Of a DNA stretch of 64,000 bases, positions 1 through 11,518 are shown piece by piece. The position numbers were made by a program, and so were the translations under genes. The notes below the pieces were generated by a model. That model had not been told where the DNA came from, searched no databases, and worked only from the letters and a program-made list of their open reading frames with translations. Numbering within the stretch: position 1 is the first letter of the stretch; each line of letters begins with the position of its first letter. Source of the DNA: Mactromeris polynyma (lineage: Eukaryota; Mollusca; Bivalvia; Venerida; Mactridae); the NCBI GenBank assembly GCA_032209605.1, contig JASFXZ010000009.1, forward strand, positions 17,223,553 through 17,287,552. Direction: 5' to 3'.

Positions 1-808
1 TATATGTATTTATAGCATGAGGCATAGTGACCAGTGTGCTCCTTTTATCGTTAATACCTACCTTACTGAGAATCTGAGACTTTTGTGGAATTTTGTGGTA
101 ACATTAATGGAGAGAAATGGCACGGACTTACATACAATGCAATAATGGATTCACTGTAAATGGATGCAAATTGTATCAAATCGTGAAAATTCTCTGATTT
201 TCTGATGTTTCTAATGTTTTAAACAACATCACATGACTCATATTGTCAGATTAATTGCTATGATATGTTGTGACCGAGTTCTACAAGGAGTTATATCTAG
301 GTTATTGTTATGTTTTATATGTAAAACTGTGATAATGTGATGTGATTTTGATTATTAAAAACATGTTTATGTATTTGTTCTGCTTTTAAAATAAATATGT
401 TCTTACAAATATTTATGGAATAAAAAAACTTGATTGATACATATTGCCTTTTGCCTTCTTTTTTACTCTTAAGTTTTCTATATATTTGAGGGAGACAAAC
501 ATCAAAAAACACTGTACCAAACATAACAGGCCTGTCACACCAAATTTCTTAATGAGAAATTACACCCTTATATTATGTTGTAACAAAATCTGATGAAGAT
601 CGGTCAATCAAGATAAGAGCAGTGTTAATCTGCCTAACTTGGAAATCAAAGGGCTGAAAGTCTGATGTGGCCATCAAACTTGGCAGATTGGGCAATTACT
701 ATTGTGACAATTTGGTGAAGATTGGACAGACAAGAAGTGTGATCCTTACTATATGTATCCAATCAAGTTGAGCATATAAAAAACATTTTACGGACTAAAC
801 AATCATTA
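1..808. repeat. Left copy of a ~0.8-kb segmental duplication
   Basis: This stretch aligns almost base for base, in the same orientation, with 50346-51150. Both begin TATATGTATTTATAGCATG and share a run of AATAAA-containing, 3'-UTR-like sequence. The left copy lacks about 10 bases near 607 and carries an extra ~15 bases near 741. Similarity stops at about 808 here and 51145 there. Since this copy starts at base 1, the duplication may extend further left. No convincing coding sequence is seen; the 69-codon minus-strand ORF at 315-524 is low complexity. Confidence 0.9.
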
Positions 809-1130
809 CGATGACAACTTTCAGCTAGCTCCTACACTCAAGATGGCTTCTACAACTTCGCGCCAATCTACGTCATCTCGCTCGGTTCTCGCATAGATAA
901 CACCCATGCGGACCGTACCGTGACTGAGACCGGATTATCAAGTCACTAAAATACCGGAAGTATTATAGTTTCACATGCAGCATACGGGTGGGTCGTTGTG
1001 TGGGTGGGCGGCATCCAGTCAGTTGTCTTATCAGTAACTTGAGAACCATTTGTCCGTCCAATCATCACCAAATTTTGTCAGAATGTGTATGGGCATAATC
1101 TCGGAAAAGTTTGATAACCGTTAAACTCGC
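809..1130. other. CpG-richer promoter-like stretch followed by a dispersed repeat
   Basis: From about 835 to 1010 the sequence is richer in GC and CpG than its surroundings and includes an AAGATGGC motif at 840 (YY1-like). The ATG there opens only 17 codons before a stop. From about 1020 to 1120 the sequence reads like a dispersed invertebrate repeat (around CCGTCCAATCATCACC). No gene is claimed. Confidence 0.35.
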
Positions 1131-1261
1131 CATATGGCTCGAGTCACTTGGAAGTTATTGACCTTTGATAATAGAAATTACCTTAAATTTGTCTTGTTAC
1201 CTTTTCAAATACTAGGCAATGCCATTTTTAGCTCAGCTACTTCAAAATTTACAGTCAGACT

Positions 1262-1410
1262 TTGTTCATTCGAATTCATCAGGTCCCAAAATTTATTTAA
1301 AATAATACCTCGCTTCCAATAGCCCACCGGGACCTGATATTTATTCTGGATGATACTGAGTATTTGGATAGAAAGTTGTGGAATAAATGAGTTCAGAGTT
1401 CAGACTGTAT
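1262..1410. mobile_element. MITE fragment (CAGT...GAACC family)
   Basis: The sequence shares the block GGGACCTGATAT and its flanks, ending in CAGACTGTA, with the fuller copy at 56044-56221 and the partial copy at 59189-59312. It is a degraded non-autonomous DNA transposon. Confidence 0.6.
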
Positions 1411-2300
1411 ACATAAATAATTAGAATACAGTTAGCAGTTAAAATCTGATTATCATTTATTGAATAGAACAGACGTTTATGATTGCATTTGTCCAATAAA
1501 ATCATGGGGTTGCATTTTCATGTGGCAACATCATTAATCTTTACCCTTATCCTACTGCCTTTACTGCTTTAGGTATAGGCAGCATGCAGTCTTCTACTGA
1601 TCAGCCTGCTTACTGGATATTCTTGCTGATACCCAAGTGACAAATGCACGTTGTGACTCCGCATTCAACTCATGAAAAATAAACCACCATAATCATTGTA
1701 ACATTCAACTGACAGGCCTTTTTCTATAGTTCCCACGAGTCAGACTATCTGACTATATTCTCAAAGCTAAAATGTATGTGTTTTTTCCCAATCAGAAAAA
1801 ACATTCCCAATCAGAAGCACTTTTGCAGTGACCTGATATATCTTGAAGCTCTTTGAATAATTCTCACCATTATTGTCCCTTGTGTCATAAATGTTAATGG
1901 ACATTTTTTATGATAAGAATTGTAAATTAGAATATGTCTGTTTTTTAGCTATATGAAAATTCCTAAAATTGGAATTGAAGCGATTAATGTTTTCTCAAAT
2001 TAGCAAATTTTACAATGCAAGTTTTCCCAAATTCATCTAGGGTCTTTTTCCCCAAATTGACAGAAAAAGGCCTGCAGACTGATGTGGTGGATATACGTTA
2101 TTGATGCTTTCAGTTATGATTTTATAAATATACATGTATGTATGTGCATGCTTCTTTCTTTCATATATCATATACAATTTCTTTCTTTTTTTCAACAGAA
2201 TATTTTAAAGAAACATGGATTTGGGAAGAATAATTCACTGATGGGTCCTGTTTGGTATTTATGATTTTTTTTTCAAAACTATTTGCAATATACATGTAAC
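1411..2300. other. Intergenic AT-rich stretch, no gene seen
   Basis: The stretch has no long open frames. The 60-codon plus-strand ORF at 2082-2264 is low complexity and has no recognisable domain. Confidence 0.6.
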
Positions 2301-2309
2301 ATTACTAAC

Positions 2310-2432
2310 AAGGTTCGCACAGATCTTGAAAAGTCCTTGAATTTGATGCCTACTCCTTCAAAACTGCTTGAATTTGTAATTGTTCAGCCGAAAACACGTT
2401 GAAAAGTACTTGAATTTTGAAAAAAATACGCA
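2310..2432. repeat. Dispersed repeat built on 'CTTGAAAAGTCCTTGAA'
   Basis: The phrase CTTGAAAAGTCCTTGAATTT and variants of it occur here several times. A second copy in the opposite orientation lies at 59640-59760, inside a PGAP3 intron. Remnants of the same phrase flank the mariner copies near 2881 and 7251. Family not recognised. Confidence 0.65.
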
Positions 2433-2479
2433 TATTCTTGTGTAAGGCCTAAATTAAAATTAATTTTTTTTTTTTTTTT

Positions 2480-4287
2480 GGTTATGAACCCGACTATACA
2501 CCATTATGTCACACTATGATGTGTGAAGTTTGTTCTTCTTAGTTACAAAACAATGACTATTTTTGTTTCATTATGTTTGCCTTATGATAACTTCCTCTTG
2601 CTAGAAAAACTTTGGAACCCAAAGTTAGAAAAAAGTATGACACAAAAATGGTCATAGTTGCCCTTATAATATTTTCATCAACAATTATTGAAGCCTCGTG
2701 CTCATACTCACTAAAACAGACGGGCTATATAAAGTATAAAAAATAAGTACACATAAAAGTGTCAATTTTGCTTTCATTTTACCAACATTAATTTTTTCTG
2801 AAATGATCCGAGCTTATGTTAACCATGTTTTTGACAACCTCATGTCATTTAATCGTATCTTTTTTAATATTTACAATTACTTTTCAAGTACATTTTCCCC
2901 ATTTTCAAGGACTAAAAATGATTTTTTCGGTATATAAAGGGTGTAAAGAAAGTTTGTTCCTGTTTTTAAAAGGCTAATAAATAAATAACAACTCGACACA
3001 TTTTGATGGCATTTTGTATTTAGTATCCTGATAGACCACCTTTATGGTGTATAACATTTTTTAACCGATATGGCATTGAATGAATTAATGAAACAAGATG
3101 GTCTGGAGAAATGTTACCCCAAGCATGACGTAAATGACGTCGTAACTGAGTCATAGTACAGGGAGCAGGATCTTTATACACTTCTGTGTCCAGAATGCTC
3201 CATAAATTCTCAATGACATTTAGATCTGGAGAATTGCCAGGCCAGTCCTCTTTAGTTATGAAATCATTAATGTTATTGTTCAACCATTGCTGTGTTTTAG
3301 CTGCTGTATGAGGGGTAGCCCCATCCTGTTGGAAAACAACTTTTCTGTTGTCTGGTACCAATCGTTTCTTGTCTGTTTTACCGGTAATACCTGAACGATT
3401 TAAAGCAGGCTTAAGTTCCTTTTCAAGTACATACTTTATATAGTAGTCAGCTGTAATTGACTTTCCACTTGGCACAATATGTAAACGTGACAATCAATAA
3501 GCACACATAGCTCCCCATATCATAAGCTTGGCACTGTTCTTGACACATGTGACGTCCGGTACATTTTCCCCTTGTGACCCCCACACTACATCATTTTGTT
3601 TATTTGGAACATGGAATAAGTATTTTGTACTTTCATCTGAGACCACAAAATTCTCCCAATCTGCAGGTTCTAAGTGTTTGTATTTTCTAGCAAATGCCAA
3701 TCTTTTCTTCATCTGTTTTTCTGTCAATTAAATGGTTTCCACTTCTTAGTGTTTCTTAAATAATTATGAATTGACATGAGATACCTCCTCTCCAATGCTT
3801 TTGAGATGTTTTGTAAGCTTTCTTGTTGATTTTCCACGCTTATATTTCACACCGTCTATCACTTTCTTAACCCTACCCTCAATTTTCGTGGGACGTCCGG
3901 ACCTCATCAAATCACTCACACTGCCAACTTCCTCGAATCTGCGCTTCCATTTACGTACCCAACGCTCAGACTTTGACAACTTTAAGGCAACTTCCTTATC
4001 TGTTAGCCCAGCATCCTTGTAAGTCAACATTTGGGCACAATCTTGCTCTGAGTGAGTACATTTTGTCGTCGTAATTTTGAATTGCCGAGCAGCATCGTAC
4101 TAGCGTTTGTTTATTTCCGTGACAACGGTGCGCGTGCGAACAGAACGACGTGAAATTCCCTCAATATTTCCTAAATTTAGTGGTATACTTCATAAGATTT
4201 CGTATGATATTATAAAAAATACGACAATTAATCAGATGCAAATCCAGCCTCATAGCGGGCCAGGTCATACAGATCCAGATTTGTTTT
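2480..4287. repeat. Copy 1 of a tandem duplication carrying a mariner-like element
   Basis: The unit begins GGTTATGAACCCGACTATAC and ends just before the same phrase recurs at 4288. It contains the ~370-bp block 2480-2850, then mariner sequence. It lacks about 480 bp that copy 2 keeps (6770-7250) and has no retrotransposon. A short TTTTGG match at both borders suggests how the duplication joined. Confidence 0.85.
3020..4030 (-). pseudogene. Tc1/mariner-superfamily transposase, copy A (DD37E, broken)
   Basis: This was a cut-and-paste DNA transposase. Reading from 4030 downward, the first segment is a helix-turn-helix DNA-binding region (KLSKSERWVRKWKRRFEEVG, then GRPTKI). Next comes the first catalytic Asp in VVSDEST, then the second in FQQDGATPH, and finally the catalytic Glu in PDLNVIENLW. 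There are 37 residues between the second Asp and the Glu, so the signature is DD37E. The frame is broken by a TGA between MCAY and LSRLH (near 3494), a frameshift near 3728, and a 2-base deletion near 3776 not shared with copy B. The C terminus (HHKGGLSGY) is intact here. Terminal inverted repeats were not found, so the ends look lost. Confidence 0.9.
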
Positions 4288-4652
4288 GGTTATGAACCCG
4301 ACTATACACCATTATGTCACAATACGATGTGTGCAGTTTGTTCTTCTTAGTTACAAAACAATGACTATTTTTGTTTCATTATGTTTGCCTTATGATAACT
4401 TCCTCTTGCTAGAAAAACTTTGGAACCCAAAGTTAGAAAACAGTATGACACAAAAATGGTCATAGTTGCCCTTATAATATTTTCATCAACAATTATTGAA
4501 GCCTCGTGCTCATACTCACTAAAACAGACGGGCTATATAAAGTATAAAAAATAAGTACACATAAAAGTGTCAATTTTGCTTTCATTTTACCAACATTAAT
4601 TTTTTCTGAAATGATCCGAGCTTATGTTAACCATGTTTTTGACAACCTCATG

Positions 4653-6730
4653 AGGTAATTTTACCATTGCATTCGTCTCCAAAACAGCTTGCTCAGAATT
4701 TCAGCGACTTCTTTATTGGGAAGATCGAAAATATCAGAGACAATATTACCTCACAAAAGCAGTCTTCATCTGGTGTTGGTGATATAGAAACTGATTATAT
4801 AGGAGTTGAATATGATGAGTTTACACCAACATCGGAGGATGAAGTGAAATCGATTATCCGTAAGTCAGCCAGTAAATCATGTGAATTGGATCCTATCCCA
4901 GCATGGTTACTTAAAGAATGTCTTGATGAGCTTACACCTGTGATGACCAAAGTCATAAATGCATCCCTACAATCTGGATATGTGCCACGATCATTCAAAC
5001 ACTCACGAATAAGACCACTTCTAGAAAAGCCAAGTCTAGATGCAAATGTTCTTAAGAATTACAGGCCAGTGTCTAATTTGCCTTTTATATAAAAAATCTT
5101 GGAGAAAGTGGTAGATGTCCGAATTGAAAATCATCTAAAAAACAATGAACTTCATGAAGTCAACCAGTCAGCCTATCGGAAATTACACTCAACCGAAACC
5201 GCACTGTTGAAAGTTCAAAATGACATTCTTCAATCACTGGACAGAAATAATGTAACTATTCTAGTAATGTTAGATCTGTCGGCTGCTTTCGATACAATTG
5301 ACCACGAGACGCTTCTTACTCGCTTAGAACATCACTTTGGTATCACAGGGACACCACTTACATGGATGAGGTCCTACCTCAGTGATCGCTATCAAACAGT
5401 AGCCATTAACGGTGAACTCTCGGACCCAGTGCTGATGAAGTACAGCGTACCCCAAGGGTCTGTTCTTGGCCCCAAAAACTATACAATGTACACAAAGCCT
5501 GTTGGAGCTATTTGTAGAAACCATGAATTGGACAACCATTTCTATGCGGACGATTCGCAATTATACTTATCGTTCAAACCATTAAACACGATTTCAATTG
5601 AAGAATCTGTCAATCGCATTGAACACTGTCTGAATGACATAGTGAAATGGATGAACAACAACATGCTAAAGCTAAATGCGGACGAAACAGAATTAATCAT
5701 ATTCTCATCTGAGCACAACTCAAAAACAGTTTCAAATGTCTCCGTCACCGTCGATGGCTCTGTAATCAAACAATCACCAAGTGTTAGGAATCTGGGCGCT
5801 TATCTTGACTCAAACATGAAGCTGGATCAACACGTCAATAGTGTTTGTAGAAATTCTTACGCACAATTGCGACACATTGGCCATATAAGACCTTATCTAA
5901 CACTGAACGCAACCAAATCTCTGGTAAACTCTCTTGTTACATCTCGCATAGACTATTGCAATGCTCTCATATACGGTGTTCCAAAGCAGATATTAAACAA
6001 ACTACAAACTGTTCAAAATACGGCAGCTAGAATTATTACGAGGACAGCCAGGTACGACCATATAACCCCCGTGCTACAGGAACTACATTGGCTCCCTGTG
6101 CAATGCAGAGTAGAGTACAAAATTCTAACACACACATTTAAAGCGCTCCATGACCAATCGCCTGCGTACATTGTGGACATGTTAGAAATATACAGAGCAT
6201 CCAGAAATCTGAGGTCGAAAAATAAGTCATTGACGTTAGTTGTGCCTAAATGTCGGACGGCGCGTTATGGTGACAGAAGTTTCCAGTCAGCATCAGCTAA
6301 GTTATGGAATGCCCTCCCATCTGACATCAGAGACTGTAACACCTTGCAAAGTTTTAAGAAGGCTCTGAAAACACACTATTTTATACAGTATTATGGACGA
6401 TAAGTGTTTTATTATTTTATTTCCGAGTGCATGGATCTATCCGGGATTTAACTGCTTGTTGTTATTTTATCTTTAAATTTTATTGGTTTTCACTAACTCT
6501 GAAATTATTTTTCTATTATTTTATAGTTATTTCAAACATTTTATATTATTTTAATTTTGTACATATGTACTATGCATAAACACTTTGTTTTAATTGACTA
6601 GCGTTAATATTGTTATAAGCATTTTAGTTTGTCTATTGTTTTATATTACATTGTAAAGCACTTTTGAACATATTTTATGTATGAAAAGAGTGCTATAGAA
6701 ATATGGTATATAATAATAATAATAATAATA
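4653..6730 (+). mobile_element. Non-LTR retrotransposon, 5'-truncated (CR1/L2-Jockey group)
   Basis: The insertion point is visible by comparison with the duplicate: copy 1 reads CCTCATG-TCATTT without a break (2838-2850), and here the element lies between CCTCATG and ATGTCATTT. It ends in a run of AAT/TAA trinucleotides, a usual 3' tail for this group. The 5' part (endonuclease) is missing. A target duplication of only about 3 bases (ATG) can be argued. Confidence 0.88.
4667..6403 (+). pseudogene. Reverse transcriptase of the non-LTR element (one in-frame stop)
   Basis: This encoded the copying enzyme of the retroelement. The first segment holds the pre-palm motifs (SCELDPIPAWLL, then KNYRPVSNLPFI). 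A TAA at 5090-5092 interrupts it, and the same frame continues to 6403. Palm motifs follow: LDLSAAFDTIDH (first catalytic Asp), SVPQGSVLGP and the YADD box in HFYADDSQLYL. The C-terminal LHWLPVQCRVEYKILT segment is typical of CR1/L2-type elements. The stop and the 5' truncation make this copy inactive. The clade is inferred from motifs only; a related Jockey-group clade is possible. Confidence 0.9.
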
Positions 6731-7260
6731 ATGTCATTTAATCGTATCTTTTTTTAATATTTACAATTATTTTACTGTACACGCCCACCTAATGTACCAC
6801 GTGCCGAAATTACCACGCACGAACAATACATTTCGACTAAAACATATTAAAATTTCCACAATAAAATAAAATATTTTTCCTACCTACCTAAATCTAGGGT
6901 CGGTAAAGGGCAAACAAAGACTTTTTTAATTATGGCCTAAATTGCCCTTGAATTCTTCTGCTGCGAATATAAAAAATAATAAAATATAACAAACAGACTT
7001 ACAATGACAAAAAAGAAGAAAAAATGACTGAGCTATCTTCGACAGGGCCTACCGCAGAGATGCGGTTAGTATGGAAGTACATGTACATTACTGTATGGTA
7101 CTCGACAGGCTTTATGTCCTCTTAAACTTAGACATAAAGTAATTTACACGTTGTTTAATGTTATCCATGCAGTGATTAGTCATCTCTGGGGTTAAACTTG
7201 AAAAATACACTGGGCCCCTTCTCTATACCGAAAAAAAACAAATACATATCAAGGACTTTT
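6731..7260. other. Remainder of copy 2 between retrotransposon and mariner; no gene
   Basis: AT-rich non-coding DNA. Bases about 7070-7240 resemble 44464-44600 (shared phrases such as GTTTAATGTT followed by CTCTGGGG), so both are diverged copies of one unnamed dispersed repeat. Confidence 0.6.
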
Positions 7261-7417
7261 CAAGTACATTTTCCCCATTTTCAAGGACTAAAAATGATTT
7301 TTTCGGTATATAAAGGGTGTAAAGAAAGTTTGTTCCTGTTTTTAAAAGGCTAATAAATAAATAACAACTCGACACATTTTGATGGCATTTTGTATTTAGT
7401 ATCCTGATAGACCACCT

Positions 7418-8409
7418 TTATGGTTGTATAACATTTTTTAACCGATATGGCATTGAATGAATTAATGAAACAAGATGGTCTGGAGAAATGTTACCCCAAG
7501 CATGACGTAAATGACGTCGTAACTGAGTCATAGTACAGGGAGCAGGATCTTTATACACTTCTGTGTCCAGAATGCTCCATAAATTCTCAATGACATTTAG
7601 ATCTGGAGAATTGCCAGGCCAGTCCTCTTTAGTTATGAAATCATTAATGTTATTGTTCAACCATTGCTGTGTTTTAGCTGCTGTATGAGGGGTAGCCCCA
7701 TCCTGTTGGAAAACAACTTTTCTGTTGTCTGGTACCAATCGTTTCTTGTCTGTTTTACCGGTAATACCTGAACGATTTAAAGCAGGCTTAAGTTCCTTTT
7801 CAAGTACATACTTTATATAGTAGTCAGCTGTAATTGACTTTCCACTTGGCACAATATGTAAACGTGACAATCAATAAGCACACATAGCTCCCCATATCAT
7901 AAGCTTGGCACTGTTCTTGACACATGTGACGTACGGTACATTTTCCTCATGTGACCCCCACACTACATCATTTTGTTTATTTGGGACATGGAATAAGTAT
8001 TTTGTACTTTCATCTGAGACCACAAAATTCTCCCAATCTGCAGGTTCTAAGTGTTTGTATTTTCTAGCAAATGCCAATCTTTTCTTCATCTGTTTTTCTG
8101 TCAATTAAATGGTTTCCACTTCTTAGTGTTTCTTAAATAATTATGAATTGACATATGAGATACCTCCTCTCCAATGCTTTTGAGATGTTTTTCAAGCTTT
8201 CTTGTTGATTTTCCACGCTTATATTTCACACCGTCTATCACTTTCTTAACCCTACCCTCAATTTTCGTGGGACGTCCGGACCTCATCAAATCACTCACAC
8301 TGCCAACTTCCTCGAATCTGCGCTTCCATTTACGTACCCAACGCTCAGACTTTGACAACTTTAAGGCAACTTCCTTATCTGTTAGCCCAGCATCCTTGTA
8401 AGCCAACAT
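7418..8409 (-). pseudogene. Tc1/mariner-superfamily transposase, copy B (DD37E, broken)
   Basis: Duplicate of the transposase at 3020-4030. It shares the same internal TGA (near 7871) and the same frameshift near 8105, so the parent was already dead before the duplication. The helix-turn-helix segment is longer here, running on to NTKKWKPFN, because copy B lacks the 2-base deletion of copy A. One extra T near 7424 shifts the C terminus instead. Catalytic motifs VVSDEST, FQQDGATPH and VIENLW are all present. Confidence 0.9.
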
Positions 8410-8656
8410 TTGGGCACATTCTTGCTCTGAGTGAGTACATTTTGTCGTCGTAATTTTGAATTGACGAGCAGCATCGTACTAGCGTTTGTATATTTCCGTG
8501 ACAACGGTGCGCGTGCGAACAGAACGACGTGAAGTTCCCTCAATATTTCCTAAATTTAGTGGTATACTTCATAAGATTTCGTATGATATTATAAAAAATA
8601 CGACAATTAATCAGATGCAAATCCAGCCTCATAGCGGGCCAGGTCATACAGATCCA

Positions 8657-9409
8657 AATATCCAGGGTGCTTAACTTTTTTCTTTGTGTATGTGTATCTG
8701 TTTATCTATCTTTGTTTGTATCAATCAACCTATGTATCTATCTAATCTATCTCGTCTCCCTCAAACATTGTATGAAGAAGTAAAAAAGAAATGCCACACA
8801 CAAAGGGCACAGCAAGCCAAAAACGAGACAAGAAGAATATATACATACACAGTAAGCAATCAATATATTTTCAGCAGCCTTATTACCAAACAAGAAATAT
8901 CTTTCAAAAAGATGGTCTGCGCAATTTGAAGGTTAAGATTTGTTGTGAACATAAAAATAGTCTGAGATGTTACGATTGCTGGTCACTCCAGATTCAAAAT
9001 TCCGGATTTCGGTAAATTCACCGAAATTCAGTGGATTTCGGTAAGGTAACGTTCCCTTTATCAAAAGGTTAACCAATCGGCGTCAATGTTATAAAGTTGT
9101 TCGGTTGAAGAGAAATTGCTTTGGTAGTTAACATAAGATTTAATTGGTTTACCCAACACTGATATGCAAATAGCAAAACCATGTTGGTACGACTGCGCCA
9201 AAAAAAATGAAGAAACGCATTGATTTAACTGGTAAAAACCAGTTATAATCTTTGATAATTCAATTGCACTGAATCATAATATGTAAGCGTTCATAATACA
9301 ATGTATGAAAAACATTTCATCCATGTCACTACACAATAAATAGAAAATACATAATCATAATTATTCTGTCCCGTATGATAGTAGGTATAAAATGGGAGGG
9401 GAATGTATT
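8657..9409. other. Intergenic stretch, no gene seen
   Basis: Two overlapping plus-strand ORFs of 81 and 74 codons (8684-9015) have no recognisable domain and lysine- and tyrosine-rich low-complexity content. Nothing else stands out. Confidence 0.55.
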
Positions 9410-9955
9410 ATGCCCACGTGCGCGCATCGCCACATGCATACCCGCTGCCGTGCCCTAAAGTACCGCATGACAGCATCACGTACATACCCGATGCCATGCC
9501 CAATATACCCGTTGTCGTGCCCTAAACTACTGCATGACAGCGCCACGTGCATACCCGATGCCATGCCCAATATACCCGTTGTCGTGCCCTAAACTATTGC
9601 ATGACAGCGCCACGTGCATACCCGATGCCATGCCCAATATACCCGTTGCCGTGCCCTAAACTACTGCATGACAGCGCCACGTGCATACCCGATGCCATGC
9701 CCAATATACCCGTTGCCGTGCCCTAAACTACTGCATGACAGCGCCACGTGCATACCCGATGCCATGCCCAATATACCCGTTGACGTGCCCAAAACTACTG
9801 CATGACAGCGCCACGTGCATACCCGATGCCATGCCCAATATACCCGTTGCCGTGCCCTAAACTACTGCATGACAGCGTCACGTGCATACCCGATGCCATG
9901 CCCAATATACCCGTTGTCGTGCCCTAAACTACTGCATGACAGCGCCACGTGCATA
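9410..9955. repeat. 67-bp minisatellite (about 8 copies)
   Basis: The repeat contains GCCACGTGCATACCCGATGC and CCCAATATACCCGTTGTCGT in every copy, with a period of 67 bp. Later units of the 5.18-kb array each begin with just over two copies of it. The period is not a multiple of three, so the ORFs across it cycle through frames and are not genes. Confidence 0.95.
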
Positions 9956-10672
9956 CTTTGGAGTAATTTGCTGTTGGCAGGGGAGACAAATGCTACAAAA
10001 AACTTACCATTTAGTCTTAGAGTTAATCCTCTCGACTAAGTATGTAATGTAAAATGACTTTCAATTGTTTTATATTACTGCTTTTTCTGCCAATCACCTA
10101 CCACATTTGTTAAATGTAGGTCAAAGAACAAATTCATCATGTTTCGAACAACTAGCTTACCAGGTCTTATTACTCGTCAAAATGTTTAAAAGTTGGCAAT
10201 ATAACCGTATTATTCATCTACTCACCTCGTTACTTACAATCTTAGGTAACTAAATGTTGATAAACTGTGATATATGATAGAACTAAAGTTATCCTAACAA
10301 TAACAATATTGTTTAGCACACTTGAAGTATAAATTCTTTGAGATTACATTTGAATTTGGCGCCAAAAGCGCCGTCCGCAATAACTTGGTTAGATTATACA
10401 TTAGAACATCACAGCGCAGCTAAAATAGTTAGAATTGTGTACCTAATTAATAGTCATACTTGTTCTATGTTAATATAATTGTTATCTCTATCCATGTATG
10501 TAGATCTACATGCACTTTTTTAAATACCAACTTTTACTACAAATGTATACAGTTTAAAGTTGTTTGATCTCCAGTACTCTTTGTTCATTAAGAGTGTTAC
10601 TTACAAACTAGATCTTAAAGTACGTATGATACGTGTTGTTTAATCTCCATGTACTTGTATGCTCTTTGTAGT

Positions 10673-10783
10673 GTGGGATGAATATTTTTTCTTTATGGTC
10701 ATACATGTTTTATTTGAAATTCTGAAAGAAATAGGAACGAAACTCAAAATATTCAAGTGTGAAGACATTTTTGGATGGCAGTG
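10673..10783 (-). mobile_element. Half of a Tc1-like MITE (U1 copy)
   Basis: The reverse complement matches the left half of the complete MITE at 61265-61542, including the terminal CACTGCCATCC-type end. Equivalent halves occur in U2 (16481-16592) and at the same place in U3-U6. Confidence 0.75.
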
Positions 10784-11048
10784 TATATGGTTTATGGTTA
10801 GTAAATGAATGTAACTTTGTGTTTTTAAATTTTTTAAATGAGATGTCATGTAAACATGGTTACCTAGCAGTGGGTCACACATCAACTTGTTTTTGTGTAT
10901 ACTCAATAACATTATTACATAAACAGAAAAACTGAGGTATTTTAAATGTCCTCATACATTGTGAGTGTGGTTGATTCAGTATACTGAGATTGTACTCACT
11001 CTAAACAAACAGCGTTTTCATATTTATTCATTACCGACACTATCTATG

Positions 11049-11518
11049 GGTATCGAGACTTCTCAACCCCAAGACTTTTCAACCCCAAGACTTTTCAACC
11101 CCTAAGGTAAAATATCCAAGACTTCAACCCCACTGTCATTTTCAACCCCTAATTAGCCTAAGACTTTTCAACCCCTGTTAAAATCAAGACGTTTCAACCC
11201 CTAATAAACCAAGACTTTTCAACCCCTCGAATATGTTTTAATTGGACAATTATCACATTTGTTACCTGGAAAAATGTTGACAAACATGTTGTTTAAGTTT
11301 ATTTTTTTAAGTTTATTTACATTCCAAAATGAATACTTATGAAGCATATATACACAAAAAAACATATAAAACAAGATAAATGTAGGGGTTGAAAATATTC
11401 AAACTAGGGGTTGAAAAGTCTCAACAGGTAGGGGCTGAAAAGTCTTGAAATCAGGGGTTGAAAAGTCCTGGGGTTGAAAAGTCTCCATTTGAAAAGTGGG
11501 GTTGAAAAGTCTGTAAGC
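11049..11518. mobile_element. Foldback-like DNA element FB1 with 9-bp target duplication
   Basis: The left arm (11049-11228) repeats AAGACTTTTCAACCCC about seven times in imperfect form. The right arm (11383-11513) repeats the inverse, GGGGTTGAAAAGTC. The element is flanked by CTATCTATG at 11040-11048 and 11519-11527. Units U2-U6 carry a single CTATCTATG with no insert, which is the empty site. There is no open frame inside, so it is non-autonomous. Nine-base duplications and tandemly built inverted ends are typical of Foldback/Mutator-like elements; that assignment is inference. Confidence 0.85.

Larger units (their letters stand above)
4288..8656. repeat. Copy 2 of the tandem duplication, with retrotransposon insert
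   Basis: The same unit as 2480-4287, now split by a non-LTR retrotransposon (4653-6730) and retaining about 480 bp (6770-7250) missing from copy 1. Block order otherwise matches: GGTTATGAACC block, CATGTCATTT site, mariner, then the AGGTCATACAGATCC end. Confidence 0.85.

Noticed and set aside
842..895. 17-codon ORF starting MASTTSRQ in CpG-rich DNA
   Set aside because: No donor site or family match; too short to support a first exon.
9410..9955. CRISPR-like spacing of repeats
   Set aside because: The array is contiguous 67-bp units without unique spacers, in a eukaryotic genome.
9392..10039. Plus-strand ORFs rich in Cys, Pro and His (M-H-T-R-C-H type)
   Set aside because: They follow the 67-bp repeat and recur only because the unit is tandemly copied.
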